NCBI GenBank assembly: GCA_021158465.1
Contig: JAGGUN010000035.1
Location: 10,668 to 74,667 of the forward strand
Direction of reading: 5' to 3'
Source: a bacterium
GTDB taxonomy: Bacteria > UBP14 > UBA6098 > 4484-93
Length of the DNA: 64,000 nucleotides
Shown: piece by piece, positions 16,351-25,845 of the stretch
How the letters are laid out: every line of letters starts with the position of its first letter
Position numbering within the stretch: position 1 is the first letter of the stretch
Notes under the pieces: generated by a model
The model's database searches: none
What the model was told of the DNA's origin: nothing
Seen by the model: the letters and a program-made list of their open reading frames with translations, nothing else
Program-made: the position numbers and the translations under genes

Positions 16351-17988
16351 TTACCTACCGGTTATAGCGAATTCCACTTTGTGTGTTTTATCGGCAAATT
16401 TCAAGACTGCTGTATATACTCCTTTTGCCAGATTTCTACCGTCGAAGCTCATAGCAGAAGTTTTCTCTCTGTGGAACCCTGTATAGATGAGCTTCTCCTC
16501 GGCAGCCACGAGCTCGCCAGATGCTGTGAACACGGCGAGGCAGAGCTTTCCATCGTTTGGCACATAGTATGGGAAATAGACTACACCGTCCGTTGATGGG
16601 TTCGGGTAAGGTGCCCAGAAGACAGGTTTGTCTTTTGGAAGAGCGGTTTCTCCGCTGTATTCCCAATGGAATTCGTAGTTATAGACGCCCGAGGTATTGC
16701 GTGAAACGAACGGGATTACGATAAGCTTTTCATATTTATATAGAGAATCTATGAAGACCGTTTGGGGGAAAGAGCTTATTGTTTGGTAGAGGTTTTTGGC
16801 GTCCGTTCCCGGATTGGCGAGAAGGACGATGTTCATTCCCATACCTGGGGAGCAGTCTGTCTCAAGTGAGAGGTTCTTCCTATCTCGTCTCTGGTAGAAC
16901 CAGAGGTATCTGGATGAGAGCTTGTATAGTCCTGATGAGGGAGAGAACAGTCCTGAGTCCTGGAATTCGTAATCGTTTATATCGTCTGTCGCTATCTCTG
17001 GATATAGTTCTGCTTCTCTATAAAACTTCCCGTAGGCGCAGTTTTCTCCTGTGAACAGGTTCCAGAGGGTAAAGTTTGCAAATACCTGATCGAAACCGAA
17101 TCCTCTGTCGTTGCAGGCAGATTCGATTGCCTCGATGGAAGATACAAACGGTTCTGAGCAGTTCTCCCATACATTCCGAATGATGTTTATATCATCTGTG
17201 AACTCCCATAAGAAGCGAGGGAATATCACCGAGCCGTACAACAGGGCGCTTGATGTCAGGACTTCACCTGGATTATCGAAGAATATCGGGAGATAGAGGA
17301 TATAATCGTTGACAGCGTCGAATATATAGTCCTCCATAAGGACTGCCGTTGCCTCCATCCACCAGATGTCCTCCATAGCATCGTAGGTGAACTGCACAAG
17401 ATGGAACAGTTCGTGAGCACAGGTAACTGCCAGTGCATCGGTCTCATGGTCGGCGTACTCTGGGATATTTGCGTAGTCGTTGTCAATCACCGAGTATCCG
17501 GAGCGAAGCTGGATCTGCCCGACGGGATGTCTTTCATCGACCGTCCAGCCATAAGCGGTATTGTCGATATCGAGGATATAGAAGTCTATTCGATCGTCGC
17601 CGCCGACATCGGATGCATCAGGGAAGGTTGACGAATCAGGTAGTGGCCGGTTATAGCCAAGTGAACCAACATACATGGACAGTGAATACTCTAAGAGGTT
17701 TCCCGCTGTTTCGACCCAGTCAGGGACGCCGTTTGAGTTGGTGTCTGCTGTGGAGACAGCGGAATTACCCTCCGTCGTGTACCAGATCCTAAAGTTTGGG
17801 GTATCGTAGAAATACGGCAGTTCTGGTCTCTCCCTTTGCACATATTTCCCATCGCGAGTTGCCTGGAGGATGTAAGGCGTCAGGGATTTGACCGGGAGTT
17901 TCGTGCCTGCAGGGATGAGCTGGTCGATTGTTTCTCCTATCAGGGAACAGGCAGGAAGTAGAAGAAGGATAATCAATCTCTTTAGCAT
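16351..17988 (-). CDS. Predicted zinc metalloprotease-like exported protein (MXAN_6640-like) with sorting tail
   Basis: A 545-residue exported protein. The N terminus MLKRLIILLLLPACSLIGE carries a lipobox-like LPAC, suggesting signal peptidase II cleavage. Residues 192-196 are HELFH, an HExxH zinc-binding motif, with WWMEATAV (Glu212) downstream as a candidate third ligand. This arrangement fits gluzincin-like proteins of the MXAN_6640 type. A Ca-type DTNSNGVPDW motif lies near residue 80. The last 85 residues start YPNPSTDG and form a PNP-type C-terminal sorting domain ending KVEFAITGR. The start overlaps the metG stop by 7 bp. Peptidase activity and substrate are inferred from the motif only. 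Confidence 0.7.
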   Translation of the reverse strand: MLKRLIILLLLPACSLIGETIDQLIPAGTKLPVKSLTPYILQATRDGKYVQRERPELPYFYDTPNFRIWYTTEGNSAVSTADTNSNGVPDWVETAGNLLEYSLSMYVGSLGYNRPLPDSSTFPDASDVGGDDRIDFYILDIDNTAYGWTVDERHPVGQIQLRSGYSVIDNDYANIPEYADHETDALAVTCAHELFHLVQFTYDAMEDIWWMEATAVLMEDYIFDAVNDYILYLPIFFDNPGEVLTSSALLYGSVIFPRFLWEFTDDINIIRNVWENCSEPFVSSIEAIESACNDRGFGFDQVFANFTLWNLFTGENCAYGKFYREAELYPEIATDDINDYEFQDSGLFSPSSGLYKLSSRYLWFYQRRDRKNLSLETDCSPGMGMNIVLLANPGTDAKNLYQTISSFPQTVFIDSLYKYEKLIVIPFVSRNTSGVYNYEFHWEYSGETALPKDKPVFWAPYPNPSTDGVVYFPYYVPNDGKLCLAVFTASGELVAAEEKLIYTGFHREKTSAMSFDGRNLAKGVYTAVLKFADKTHKVEFAITGR

Positions 17989-19865
17989 ATCTTGGTTCCT
18001 GCGGGAATATCTTTGTCCACCGTAAGAAGGGAAAAATTGTCGTCTTTATCGCTTGCTGCTAATAGCATCCCTTCTGAGAGGATACCTCGAATCCTTGCTG
18101 GCTTGAGGTTACAGACAACAACGATCTTTTTCCCGACCATCTCATTGGGAGTTCGATAGGTAGCGATCCCGGCGACTATTGTTCGTGTCTCGTTGCCCAC
18201 ATCTATTGTGAGGCGGAGGAGCTTGTCGGTGCCGGGAACCCTCTCAGCGCTTTTCACCTCTGCAACCCTCATATCGATCTTTTTGAAAAGTTCGATGTCA
18301 ATGATTTCTTCTTCCATTTCCTTCTCCTTTGGGAAAAGGTTATTAATATCCACCCTTGGGAAGAGGATAAACGGTTTTTCGACTGATACCCTTTCTGGCA
18401 GGGACTCCATATCTTTCAGACTGTCCATCGTTACCTCAGTTTTTGCTCCTATTGCCTTGAGTATGCGCGTGCTCGAGCTGGGTATCACAGGGTACATTAG
18501 CTTTGCTATCTTCTCGATTGTTATGGCAATTGCCCAGAATATCTGTTTGAGCGTCTGTATGTCGCCGTTTTTTGCGAGCCTCCATGGGGTGGTCACTTCG
18601 ATGAACTGGTTCGCCGATGTGGCGAGTTCTATAACATCCGCTATGGCGAGATGGGGCTTGTTTTTTTCCATCTTTTCAAATACTGACTCGATTGTCGATG
18701 TCGCCTTATCGATAAGTGCTTTTGCGTTGGGGTGTGTTATTTCGACCTTCTCGAGTTCTCCGCCAAGGAATGAGTGTATCATATTCAGTACCCTGGAGAG
18801 GAGGTTTCCTATGTTGTTTGCGAGCTCGGAGTTCACGCAGGATACAACAGCTTCGAAGGAGAAATCTGCGTCCCGACCGACTGCCATCTTTCTTAAGAGA
18901 AAGTAGCGCAACGGGTCTTTGCCGAGTCTCTCCACGAGAAACTCCGGGTTCACAGCATTGCCAAGGGATTTCCCCATCTTGCTCTTATCAACGAGCCACC
19001 AGCCGTGTGCAAGTATGTGTCTGGGTAGTTCTATTCCCAGAGCGATGAGTAGTGTTGTCCAGTAGATGGAGTGTGTAGTCAGGATGTCTTTGCCGATTAG
19101 ATGATAATCGGCAGGCCACAATTTGGTGAACATTTCCTCGTCTGTAGAGAAACCGACAGCAGATATGTAATTTATCAGTGCATCCACCCAGACATAGACG
19201 ACATACTCTGGGTCGAACGGTAGTTCAATTCCCCAGGAGAGCCTTTTCTTCGGGCGGGAGATACAAAGGTCCCCGAGCGGCTTCTTCAGAAACCCGAGTA
19301 CTTCGTTTTTTCTATATGGTGGCAGAATGAAATCAGGGTGGGATTTGATATGGTCGATCAGCTGGTGCTGGTATTTGCTCATTCTGAAGAAATAGTTTGT
19401 CTCTTTTATCTTCACGACATCCCTTCCACACAGGGGGCATCTACCGTTGACAAGGTCCTTTTCCAGCCAGAAGCGTTCGTCGGGGACACAATACCACCCC
19501 TCGTATTCGCTTTTGTAAATATCCCCGTTATCGTAGAGTCTCTCCAGGGCGTTTTTTACTACCCTTGTGTGTCGTTCTTCTGTTGTCCTAATGAAATCGT
19601 CATAGCTTATGTCGAGCTTCTTCCAGAGTGATTTGAACCGTTCAACAATTCTATTGCAGTGGACGATCGGCTCGACCCCCAAGCTCGCTGCAATATCTGC
19701 TATCTTTTGCCCGTGCTCGTCTGTCCCCGTGAGGAAATGAGTGCTAAGACCGCGGATTCTGGCAAAACGGGCAATGCAATCGGCGAGGATGGTTGTATAA
19801 GCGTGCCCGATGTGCGGCTCAGCGTTCACATAGTATAGTGGTGTGGTAATGTAGAACTTACCCAT
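17982..19865 (-). CDS. metG: Methionyl-tRNA synthetase with C-terminal tRNA-binding domain
   Basis: A 627-residue class I synthetase that charges tRNA-Met. It has the HIGH motif (residues 18-21), zinc-type cysteines in CVPDER...CPLCGRD, and the signature KMGKSLGN near residue 295. Ser-to-Gly in KMSKS is a common MetG variant. Residues about 525-627 form a Trbp111/EMAP-II-like tRNA-binding domain (IDMRVAEV...NLKPARIRGILSEGMLLAA). It follows the hydrolase gene by 4 bp and overlaps the next gene by 7 bp. Confidence 0.96.
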   Translation of the reverse strand: MGKFYITTPLYYVNAEPHIGHAYTTILADCIARFARIRGLSTHFLTGTDEHGQKIADIAASLGVEPIVHCNRIVERFKSLWKKLDISYDDFIRTTEERHTRVVKNALERLYDNGDIYKSEYEGWYCVPDERFWLEKDLVNGRCPLCGRDVVKIKETNYFFRMSKYQHQLIDHIKSHPDFILPPYRKNEVLGFLKKPLGDLCISRPKKRLSWGIELPFDPEYVVYVWVDALINYISAVGFSTDEEMFTKLWPADYHLIGKDILTTHSIYWTTLLIALGIELPRHILAHGWWLVDKSKMGKSLGNAVNPEFLVERLGKDPLRYFLLRKMAVGRDADFSFEAVVSCVNSELANNIGNLLSRVLNMIHSFLGGELEKVEITHPNAKALIDKATSTIESVFEKMEKNKPHLAIADVIELATSANQFIEVTTPWRLAKNGDIQTLKQIFWAIAITIEKIAKLMYPVIPSSSTRILKAIGAKTEVTMDSLKDMESLPERVSVEKPFILFPRVDINNLFPKEKEMEEEIIDIELFKKIDMRVAEVKSAERVPGTDKLLRLTIDVGNETRTIVAGIATYRTPNEMVGKKIVVVCNLKPARIRGILSEGMLLAASDKDDNFSLLTVDKDIPAGTKIC

Positions 19866-19869
19866 CGAG

Positions 19870-20562
19870 TTATCCCTTCAGCTCAAAGGTCTCACCGGGG
19901 TTGAGTATAACCCCTTCAACCCCCTTCGGCAGATTCTCGACGAACTTCCTCGGGTCAGCCTTTATCAGGTCGAATGTATTGTAGTGCATAGGGATGGCGT
20001 ATTTTGGCTGGATGAGCTCTGCTGCCGTTGCTGCATCTATTTCATCCATTGTGAAGTTTCCGCCGATGGGTAGGAGCGCGACATCTACAGGGTGACGCCT
20101 GCCTACCAGCTTCATATCGGAGAATAGCCCTGTATCGCCGGCGTGATAGATATATTTCCCATCAATACCGATGAGAACACTTGTCGGCAGTCCGAGTGAT
20201 AGAACCTGCTTGTTCTTGATAACTGCCGAGCCATGGAAGGCGGGGAAGAGTTTCACGAATAATCCGTCCGGGAAACTTACGCTTCCGCCTATATGCATCG
20301 GATGGTTCTTCACTCCGTTAAATCCGAAGAAGTTGGCTAACTCATTGTTGGCGACGATCGTTGCGGAGCATCTTCTCGCTATACTCTCCGCATCGCCTGT
20401 ATGGTCGCTGTGGGCATGGGTTACTATTACATAATCGACAGAGAGCTCTTTGGCTGATAAGGGAGCCAGTGGGTTTCCTGTCAAAAACGGGTCGATGACT
20501 ATCTTGACCTTTTCACCCTCGATGAACCAGGCAGCATGCCCAAGAAACCTTAGTCTTACCAT
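19870..20562 (-). CDS. UPF0173-type metal-dependent hydrolase (metallo-beta-lactamase fold)
   Basis: A 230-residue cytoplasmic protein of the UPF0173 family. It begins with RFLGHAAWFIEG and has the metal-binding motif THAHSDHTGD at about residues 49-58. Further ligands follow in HAGDTGLFSDM and PMHYNTF. The length fits the family (about 225). The physiological substrate of this family is not established. It sits between a secreted-protein gene and metG with gaps of 9 and 4 bp, so it is co-transcribed with them. Confidence 0.9.
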   Translation of the reverse strand: MVRLRFLGHAAWFIEGEKVKIVIDPFLTGNPLAPLSAKELSVDYVIVTHAHSDHTGDAESIARRCSATIVANNELANFFGFNGVKNHPMHIGGSVSFPDGLFVKLFPAFHGSAVIKNKQVLSLGLPTSVLIGIDGKYIYHAGDTGLFSDMKLVGRRHPVDVALLPIGGNFTMDEIDAATAAELIQPKYAIPMHYNTFDLIKADPRKFVENLPKGVEGVILNPGETFELKG

Positions 20563-20571
20563 ATCTGCCTC

Positions 20572-22890
20572 CTATTTTAGGTAGATTACCTTCCCTGAAG
20601 CCTCACCTTCTCCAGAGAGACGGTAGAAATATACTCCAGATGCCAAATTTTCTTTCGGTTGCCAGGTAATATAGGTTTTGCCTGCTGGGATTATCCCGGA
20701 GAGCAGCTCTACCACGGGTTGACCGAGCATATTGTAGATGATGAGCCTTCCGTTGGTCGCCTTATCTGTCTCGATGGACAGGATAAGCTGCGAGTTGAAC
20801 GGGTTCGGGAACGCAGATATAGAAAGTTCCTCTGGTATAATCCTCTTTTCATCGACACCCGGATGAACATCGAGGAAGTCCATTATCGAGCGGATGTAGC
20901 TTTCGCGTATCTGTGGATTTGTCGCCGAATGCATACCCCCTGTGTAGCAGGCGGAGAAGACGAGTTTTGCCCCATCGTGCTCGTAGGCAGATGCTCTACC
21001 CCTCGAGGAGATAGGCGATGGCTCCTCCTGACTTTGGAGTATTATCTCTGCTCCATCGCTTCTTATTTCGTCTATATACTGGTCTGCTGGTAGCATGAAC
21101 TCATACTCTATTACAATATCCTCACCGAAGAACGAGCTTTCCCCATATAGCTCAAGGACGTTACCTTCCAACATGCTTCTGCCGTTGGCAGACCAGCTTA
21201 TCCCGAAGCGGGAGAAAAGGTTCCTTCGGATTGGTGTGCCGCCTCCGTAGGCGTAGTAGTCGTATCCGAAGTCTGCTCCTTCCCAGTATATCTTTCCACC
21301 GCTATCAATATAGTCTATGAGCAGCTGGATGTCCTCATCGGGGATAACGGAACTTTCTCCACCCTGTGTTCCTGTGACAACAATCACAGCGTCGTAGACA
21401 GACAGATCGTATCCATAGGCGGTTAGAGATGCGTTTTGTGGTGTTATCTCGTATGAGTAGTCGAGGCTGGACAGAGCAAGGGCAATTGCTCGTTCTGCTC
21501 CTGTTCTACCGCTGTCGCAGGGGGTGTCACCATCATCGAAGTCGTATATTAGAACCTGGGCAGGGGTTGCTCGCTCGAGTGTGAAGTTTATCACCGTGTC
21601 AGTATATACCGTTATTGTTCTGGAGATAGGGATATAGAAGGTTTTTTCGGCTCTGATCTCATGTGAGCCCATTCCCACGCCGGAGATCGAGTAGAAGCCG
21701 TCCTCACCTGTTGTATCGGAGAGGGAAGAGTCGATTGAGACCACTACATTGCTTCTGTCGAGTGAGCCGTCCGAGAAGGTCACCACACCGGAGACGGTGT
21801 ATGAGCCGATTACACTCCTGCTAAGGTAAAAATTGACTGTGGTATCGTGGAGTGTTACCACTGTTGTTTCCGCCGGTATATAACCTGCTCTGAATGCGAA
21901 AAGCGACTGCTCGGGTGAAAACATAGCGACTGGCAGCTTGTAGAATCCATCGATGTCGGTAGTATCCGCAGTGAGGGCTGTAATATTCATAACCATACTG
22001 CCCTCAAGGGTTGTCTCGGGTGGAGCATCAATGAGATACACATAACCGGATATGGTGGGTGTTCCGGTCGTCTCTCCCTCTGCAACATAAAAGTGTATCG
22101 AATCGGTGAAGCAGTTTGGGGGATAAGACAGGTCGCAGGCAGACACCACCACGCGGACGGGTCTATCGGTTGGATAAGGAAGAAGAGAGAAGGGAGTATA
22201 TGTTAGCCGGTAGCCGTGAGGAATAGGGACCTTCATTGTGAAGAAGGAAACATCGAGCGTATCTACCACAAGACTGATCGATGCAGAATCGACCCCCGTA
22301 GAATCATCGACTATGTCGATCGTTATGGTAGCTGTGTCGGAATCGACCGTATCGCCGTCCTCTGGGTCCCAGTAGGAGACATAAGGAGGAAAACTGTCCG
22401 ATGGCATCTCCACCTCGTGGATAAATTTTATCTGCGCCTCCTCGCTCAGCGAGAACTCTACAGAGGATACTGTGGATGTGGAAGCCCAACTGTCAGGCTC
22501 TTCGCCCATTGAACAGACACCGATATAAGCCTCACCGAACGGAGGAAATGCTCCCCAGCTCATTGTTACCGTTGCTGTTGTGGCATTGGCTACCCTTATC
22601 TTCCATACTTGAACGGTATCCAGAGCCGAGCGGATATCTGTCGAAAGCTCGGAAAGTAGACCTGTTGTGTCAAATTCATTGTAGGAATAGGCGTAGAATA
22701 TAGGCATAGGAAGTGCAGGCATATCGAAAGATAGGTCGAACCCGTTTGTGGCAGAGGGGTCGATGCCTATTGTCACATCGCTTGATGAGGCTCCACTGTA
22801 GAGATGAAGAACATTGGTAAAGCTCTGCCCAAATAGAGGAGTTACAAGAAAAGAGACGAAAAGCAGGATTATGATGGCTGTATACCTCAT
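20572..22890 (-). CDS. Secreted multidomain protein with C-terminal sorting domain
   Basis: A 772-residue exported protein. The signal peptide is residues 1-21 (VTPLFGQ). The N-terminal region has a GIDPSATNGFD pattern seen in many CTD-bearing secreted proteins. Then come an Ig-like domain (about 165-270) and two carboxypeptidase-regulatory-like modules (about 275-440, SGYVYLID...GFYKLP and SGVVTFSDG...GFYSISG). A glutamine-amidotransferase-like region follows (about 445-570, DAVIVVTGTQGG...YIDSGGKIYWEG). The tail starts FPNPFNSQ and ends GKVIYLK, a type IX-like sorting domain. No catalytic residues are convincing, so the role is unknown; surface or extracellular location is likely. First gene of the operon with the hydrolase and metG. 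Confidence 0.75.
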   Translation of the reverse strand: MRYTAIIILLFVSFLVTPLFGQSFTNVLHLYSGASSSDVTIGIDPSATNGFDLSFDMPALPMPIFYAYSYNEFDTTGLLSELSTDIRSALDTVQVWKIRVANATTATVTMSWGAFPPFGEAYIGVCSMGEEPDSWASTSTVSSVEFSLSEEAQIKFIHEVEMPSDSFPPYVSYWDPEDGDTVDSDTATITIDIVDDSTGVDSASISLVVDTLDVSFFTMKVPIPHGYRLTYTPFSLLPYPTDRPVRVVVSACDLSYPPNCFTDSIHFYVAEGETTGTPTISGYVYLIDAPPETTLEGSMVMNITALTADTTDIDGFYKLPVAMFSPEQSLFAFRAGYIPAETTVVTLHDTTVNFYLSRSVIGSYTVSGVVTFSDGSLDRSNVVVSIDSSLSDTTGEDGFYSISGVGMGSHEIRAEKTFYIPISRTITVYTDTVINFTLERATPAQVLIYDFDDGDTPCDSGRTGAERAIALALSSLDYSYEITPQNASLTAYGYDLSVYDAVIVVTGTQGGESSVIPDEDIQLLIDYIDSGGKIYWEGADFGYDYYAYGGGTPIRRNLFSRFGISWSANGRSMLEGNVLELYGESSFFGEDIVIEYEFMLPADQYIDEIRSDGAEIILQSQEEPSPISSRGRASAYEHDGAKLVFSACYTGGMHSATNPQIRESYIRSIMDFLDVHPGVDEKRIIPEELSISAFPNPFNSQLILSIETDKATNGRLIIYNMLGQPVVELLSGIIPAGKTYITWQPKENLASGVYFYRLSGEGEASGKVIYLK

Positions 22891-22924
22891 GATTCTCCCC
22901 TTAAACTATTCGGTTTAAGCTATA

Positions 22925-22952
22925 ATTATATTTATATACTGCGCAAAATCAA
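22925..22952 (-). promoter_or_regulatory. Predicted promoter of the secreted protein-metG operon
   Basis: Minus strand TTGATT (22952-22947), 16-bp spacer, TATAAT (22930-22925). It lies about 35 bp before the ATG at 22890 and just after the kbl terminator, so it is well placed to start the operon. Confidence 0.55.
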
Positions 22953-22967
22953 GCAAAATTAGGAATT

Positions 22968-22993
22968 AAAAAAGGGGGAATCTTTTCCCCCTT
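22968..22993 (-). terminator. Intrinsic terminator after kbl
   Basis: On the minus strand a 9-bp stem (AAGGGGGAA/TTCCCCCTT) with a 4-base loop is followed by TTTTTTAATT. It lies about 30 bp past the kbl stop and ends the tdh-kbl transcript. Confidence 0.8.
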
Positions 22994-23023
22994 CTCTTTT
23001 TGTTCTTGATGGTTTTTTCTGTT

Positions 23024-24226
23024 TTACACGACGCCGTATTTCTTCCCAACCTTGATGAACGCATTGATTGCTCTATCGAGCATCTCTTTTGTGTGAGCTG
23101 CTGATATTTGGACACGGATTCTTGATTCTCCCCTTGGGACAACGGGGTAGTAGAAGCCGACGACATATATTCCCTCGTCGAGCAGGTCGGCGGCCATATC
23201 CTGTGACAATTTGGCGTCGTTGGGGAACTTGCCGAGCATAATCGGGACGATCGGATGCTCGCCTGGAATGATGTCGAAGCCAGCCTCACTCATCTTATTT
23301 CGGAAGTATTTTGTGTTTTCCATCAGGCGGTCTCGGAGTTGTGTTGTTTCCGAGAGCTTGTTGAAGACTGCTATTGCTGTTCCAACGACGACAGGGGGTA
23401 GGGTATTGCTAAAGAGGTATGGTCGTGAGCGTTGGCGATAGATGTCGATTAACTCCTGGTGTCCTGCGATGAACCCGCCGGATGCTCCGCCGAGTGCTTT
23501 ACCGAGTGTACTTGTTATAAGGTCGACCTTATCAAGACAACCTCTGTATTCTGGGGAACCTCTTCCTGTTTTTCCGAGGAAGCCTGTTGCATGGGAATCG
23601 TCGACCATGACAAGCGCATCATACTTTTCCCCGAGTTCGCACATCTTGTCAACCTTTGCGATATCTCCATCCATTGAGAAGACACCGTCCGACACGATAA
23701 TCCTGAACCGTGCTGATTGTGCCTCCTTCAGCTTCTCCTCGAGATCATCCATATCCATATGCTTATAGATAAACCTCTTTGCCTTTGTGAGCCTTATTCC
23801 ATCGATAATCGAGGCGTGGTTCAGTCGATCGGTGAGGATTGCGTCTTCGGGACCGAATATCGGCTCGAAAACACCGCCGTTGGCATCCATACAGGCTGCA
23901 AACAGGATTGCATCATCCTTGCCAAGGAAATCTGCAATCTTTCGTTCGAGCTCCTTGTGTATCTCCTGTGTTCCGCAGATGAACCGCACGGAGCTCATTC
24001 CGTAGCCATATTTTTCCAGGACCTTTTTTGCCTCGTCGACCAGCCACTGTTGTCCGGCAAGTCCCAGGTAGTTGTTTGCACAGAAGTTTAGGACCTTTCT
24101 ACCGTCTTTGAGCTCGACTTCTGGCCCCTGGCGGGAGACGATAACCCTCTCCTCCTTCCATAACCCTGCTTCCTTGATTGAGTTGAGCTCTTGCCTCATG
24201 AAATCTCGCATCTTTCCAAACGCCAT
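23024..24226 (-). CDS. kbl: Glycine C-acetyltransferase (2-amino-3-ketobutyrate CoA ligase)
   Basis: A 400-residue PLP enzyme that cleaves 2-amino-3-oxobutyrate with CoA to glycine and acetyl-CoA. It belongs to the alpha-oxoamine synthase family. The NNYLGLA motif and GYGMSSVRFICGTQ are the family signature for KBL. DDSHATGFLGKTGRG is conserved and STLGKALGGASGG holds the PLP-binding Lys243. The length equals that of E. coli Kbl (398). It lies 17 bp after the threonine dehydrogenase gene, which makes the KBL assignment firmer than BioF or ALA synthase. Confidence 0.95.
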   Translation of the reverse strand: MAFGKMRDFMRQELNSIKEAGLWKEERVIVSRQGPEVELKDGRKVLNFCANNYLGLAGQQWLVDEAKKVLEKYGYGMSSVRFICGTQEIHKELERKIADFLGKDDAILFAACMDANGGVFEPIFGPEDAILTDRLNHASIIDGIRLTKAKRFIYKHMDMDDLEEKLKEAQSARFRIIVSDGVFSMDGDIAKVDKMCELGEKYDALVMVDDSHATGFLGKTGRGSPEYRGCLDKVDLITSTLGKALGGASGGFIAGHQELIDIYRQRSRPYLFSNTLPPVVVGTAIAVFNKLSETTQLRDRLMENTKYFRNKMSEAGFDIIPGEHPIVPIMLGKFPNDAKLSQDMAADLLDEGIYVVGFYYPVVPRGESRIRVQISAAHTKEMLDRAINAFIKVGKKYGVV

Positions 24227-24243
24227 CTTGATACCCCCGTTTC

Positions 24244-25203
24244 TTAAAGCTTCCCTTCTTTATGTTTTTTTGTCAATTTTTCGAGCATATCTTTTGCCAT
24301 ATTAGCCAAGTCGTAATCTGGTTGCCAGCCCCATTCTTCTCTTGCGGCGGAGTCATCGATTGTTTTGGGCCAGGAGTCAGCAATCTTCTGGCGGAAGTCC
24401 GGCTTGTATTCGCAGACAAACTCTGGTATGTGTTTCTTTATCTCTTCAGCCAGTTCACCTGCTGAGAAGCTCATTGCTGCGATGTTGAAGTTCGAATGGT
24501 GGACGAGACGGGATGCCTCAGCGTCCATTAGGTCGAGTGTTGCTTTTATCGCATCGGGCATATACATCATCGGCAAGACGGTCTCCTTGCTGACGAAGCA
24601 TGTGTATCTTTTGTGTTTTATAGCCTCGTAAAATATCTCGACGGCATAATCTGTTGTTCCTCCACCTGGCGGTGTTTCACTGCTTATGATGCCTGGGTAC
24701 CTGAGTCCGCGGACATCGACACCATACTTGAGGAAATAGTAGTCACAGAGGAGTTCGCCTGTTACCTTTGTCACGCCGTACATCGTTGTTGGAGCGAGGA
24801 TGGTGTCTTGGGGTGTGTTGTCTCTTGGTGTTGTTGGTCCGAAGACGGCGATAGAGCTTGGATAAAACAGTCTTATCTTGTATTCCCTTGCCAACTCGAG
24901 AACATTATACAAGCTGTCCATATTCACATGCCAGGCGAGTTGAGGGTTCTCTTCACCTGTGGCTGACAGAACCGCTGCCATGTGATAGATTGTGCCTATG
25001 TTGTATTTCTTTATTGCCCGTTCGATATCGTCCCTGTTTGTTGCATCGAAGGTGATATATGGTCCGGTCTCGACGAGAGCCTTGCCCGGGGCACGTCTAT
25101 GCCCGACGGCAACAACATTATCACCACCAAACTTCTCCCGAAGAGCAAGAGTCAGTTCCGAACCTATTTGACCCGTTGAACCCACGACCAGAATTCGCTT
25201 CAT
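24244..25203 (-). CDS. tdh: SDR-type L-threonine 3-dehydrogenase
   Basis: A 319-residue NAD-dependent extended short-chain dehydrogenase. It has the Rossmann motif VGSTGQIGSEL (residues about 7-17), HMAAVLSATGEENP, and the catalytic pair in YGVTK. The RYPGIISSETPPGGGTTDYAVEIF segment, in parts, is characteristic of the SDR-type threonine dehydrogenase found in Bacteroidetes, Flavobacterium and archaea. It is unrelated to the zinc-dependent Tdh of E. coli. It oxidises threonine to 2-amino-3-oxobutyrate, the substrate of the next gene, kbl. A UDP-sugar epimerase is the alternative, but the kbl neighbour argues against it. Confidence 0.9.
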   Translation of the reverse strand: MKRILVVGSTGQIGSELTLALREKFGGDNVVAVGHRRAPGKALVETGPYITFDATNRDDIERAIKKYNIGTIYHMAAVLSATGEENPQLAWHVNMDSLYNVLELAREYKIRLFYPSSIAVFGPTTPRDNTPQDTILAPTTMYGVTKVTGELLCDYYFLKYGVDVRGLRYPGIISSETPPGGGTTDYAVEIFYEAIKHKRYTCFVSKETVLPMMYMPDAIKATLDLMDAEASRLVHHSNFNIAAMSFSAGELAEEIKKHIPEFVCEYKPDFRQKIADSWPKTIDDSAAREEWGWQPDYDLANMAKDMLEKLTKKHKEGKL

Positions 25204-25250
25204 CTTACCCCCTTCCTTGCATTCGGGTTAGAGCCACTGTGAACCTAATC

Positions 25251-25278
25251 AAAATAACTTTTTCTGCCAGAAAATCAA
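25251..25278 (-). promoter_or_regulatory. Predicted promoter of tdh-kbl
   Basis: Minus strand TTGATT (25278-25273), 16-bp spacer, TATTTT (25256-25251), about 47 bp before the tdh ATG. It is divergent from the lipoprotein promoter immediately to its right. Confidence 0.45.
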
Positions 25279-25286
25279 TAATATTT

Positions 25287-25315
25287 TTGCAAATCTGGTA
25301 TGTCTAATTTATAAT
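25287..25315 (+). promoter_or_regulatory. Predicted promoter of the 25353 lipoprotein gene
   Basis: TTGCAA (25287-25292), 17-bp spacer, perfect TATAAT (25310-25315), followed by AGGAGG at 25341-25346 and the ATG. Confidence 0.6.
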
Positions 25316-25352
25316 AAAAATACTAAGGCGAAAAAATCCGAGGAGGGGTGTG

Positions 25353-25823
25353 ATGAAAGGCTATTTACTTATGATTTTATCTGTTGTTATCCTTGTCTCC
25401 TGTTCTAAGGGGAAGGTGCCAAACCCAGCGAAGGATCCGTTCTCGAAGCAGAATGTAGCAGGTAGTCTTGCCGATTCACTTGCATCCTTGCATAAGGTGC
25501 ATGTCTTATCCGATTTCCGTTCCGTGATGTATGCGAATTCGATCGACTCTACATACTACATACATCTCGGGTATGCTGGGACGACAATAGGTGAGGAGAT
25601 TCCGCTTGAGGAGTATGTAAAGGATGTGGTTGATGTGCTTACGCTCTATATGAGGCGTTTCTACTGGGCGCCGAAGGATAATATCTTTATCGAGGTGGAG
25701 TACAAGGATGTGCAGGCTATTCTCTCACTCGACGAGTGCATTAGACTTGACCTTATGGCGAAGGGTGGGCAGGAGGAGAAGCTGAAGCGGTTTATAGAGG
25801 AGCACTTCCTCCCTCGCACCTGA
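25353..25823 (+). CDS. Small predicted lipoprotein of unknown function
   Basis: A 156-residue protein. I placed the start at ATG 25353, 6 bp after AGGAGG; a GTG directly before it is possible. MKGYLLMILSVVILVSC ends in a lipobox (LVSC), so the mature protein is probably lipid-anchored. The rest is soluble and mixed alpha/beta (YIHLGYAGTTIGEEIPLEEYVKD in part), and I recognise no family. It stands alone between divergent tdh and the convergent C25 protease gene. A weak GC hairpin (GGGG-CTGTAA-CCCC) follows the stop, without a T-run. Confidence 0.7.
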   Translation: MKGYLLMILSVVILVSCSKGKVPNPAKDPFSKQNVAGSLADSLASLHKVHVLSDFRSVMYANSIDSTYYIHLGYAGTTIGEEIPLEEYVKDVVDVLTLYMRRFYWAPKDNIFIEVEYKDVQAILSLDECIRLDLMAKGGQEEKLKRFIEEHFLPRT

Positions 25824-25845
25824 TATTGGGGCTGTAACCCCGTTA

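Noticed and set aside
25827-25845. Bidirectional terminator between the lipoprotein and C25 genes
   Set aside because: Only a 4-bp GC stem with no T-run on either strand.
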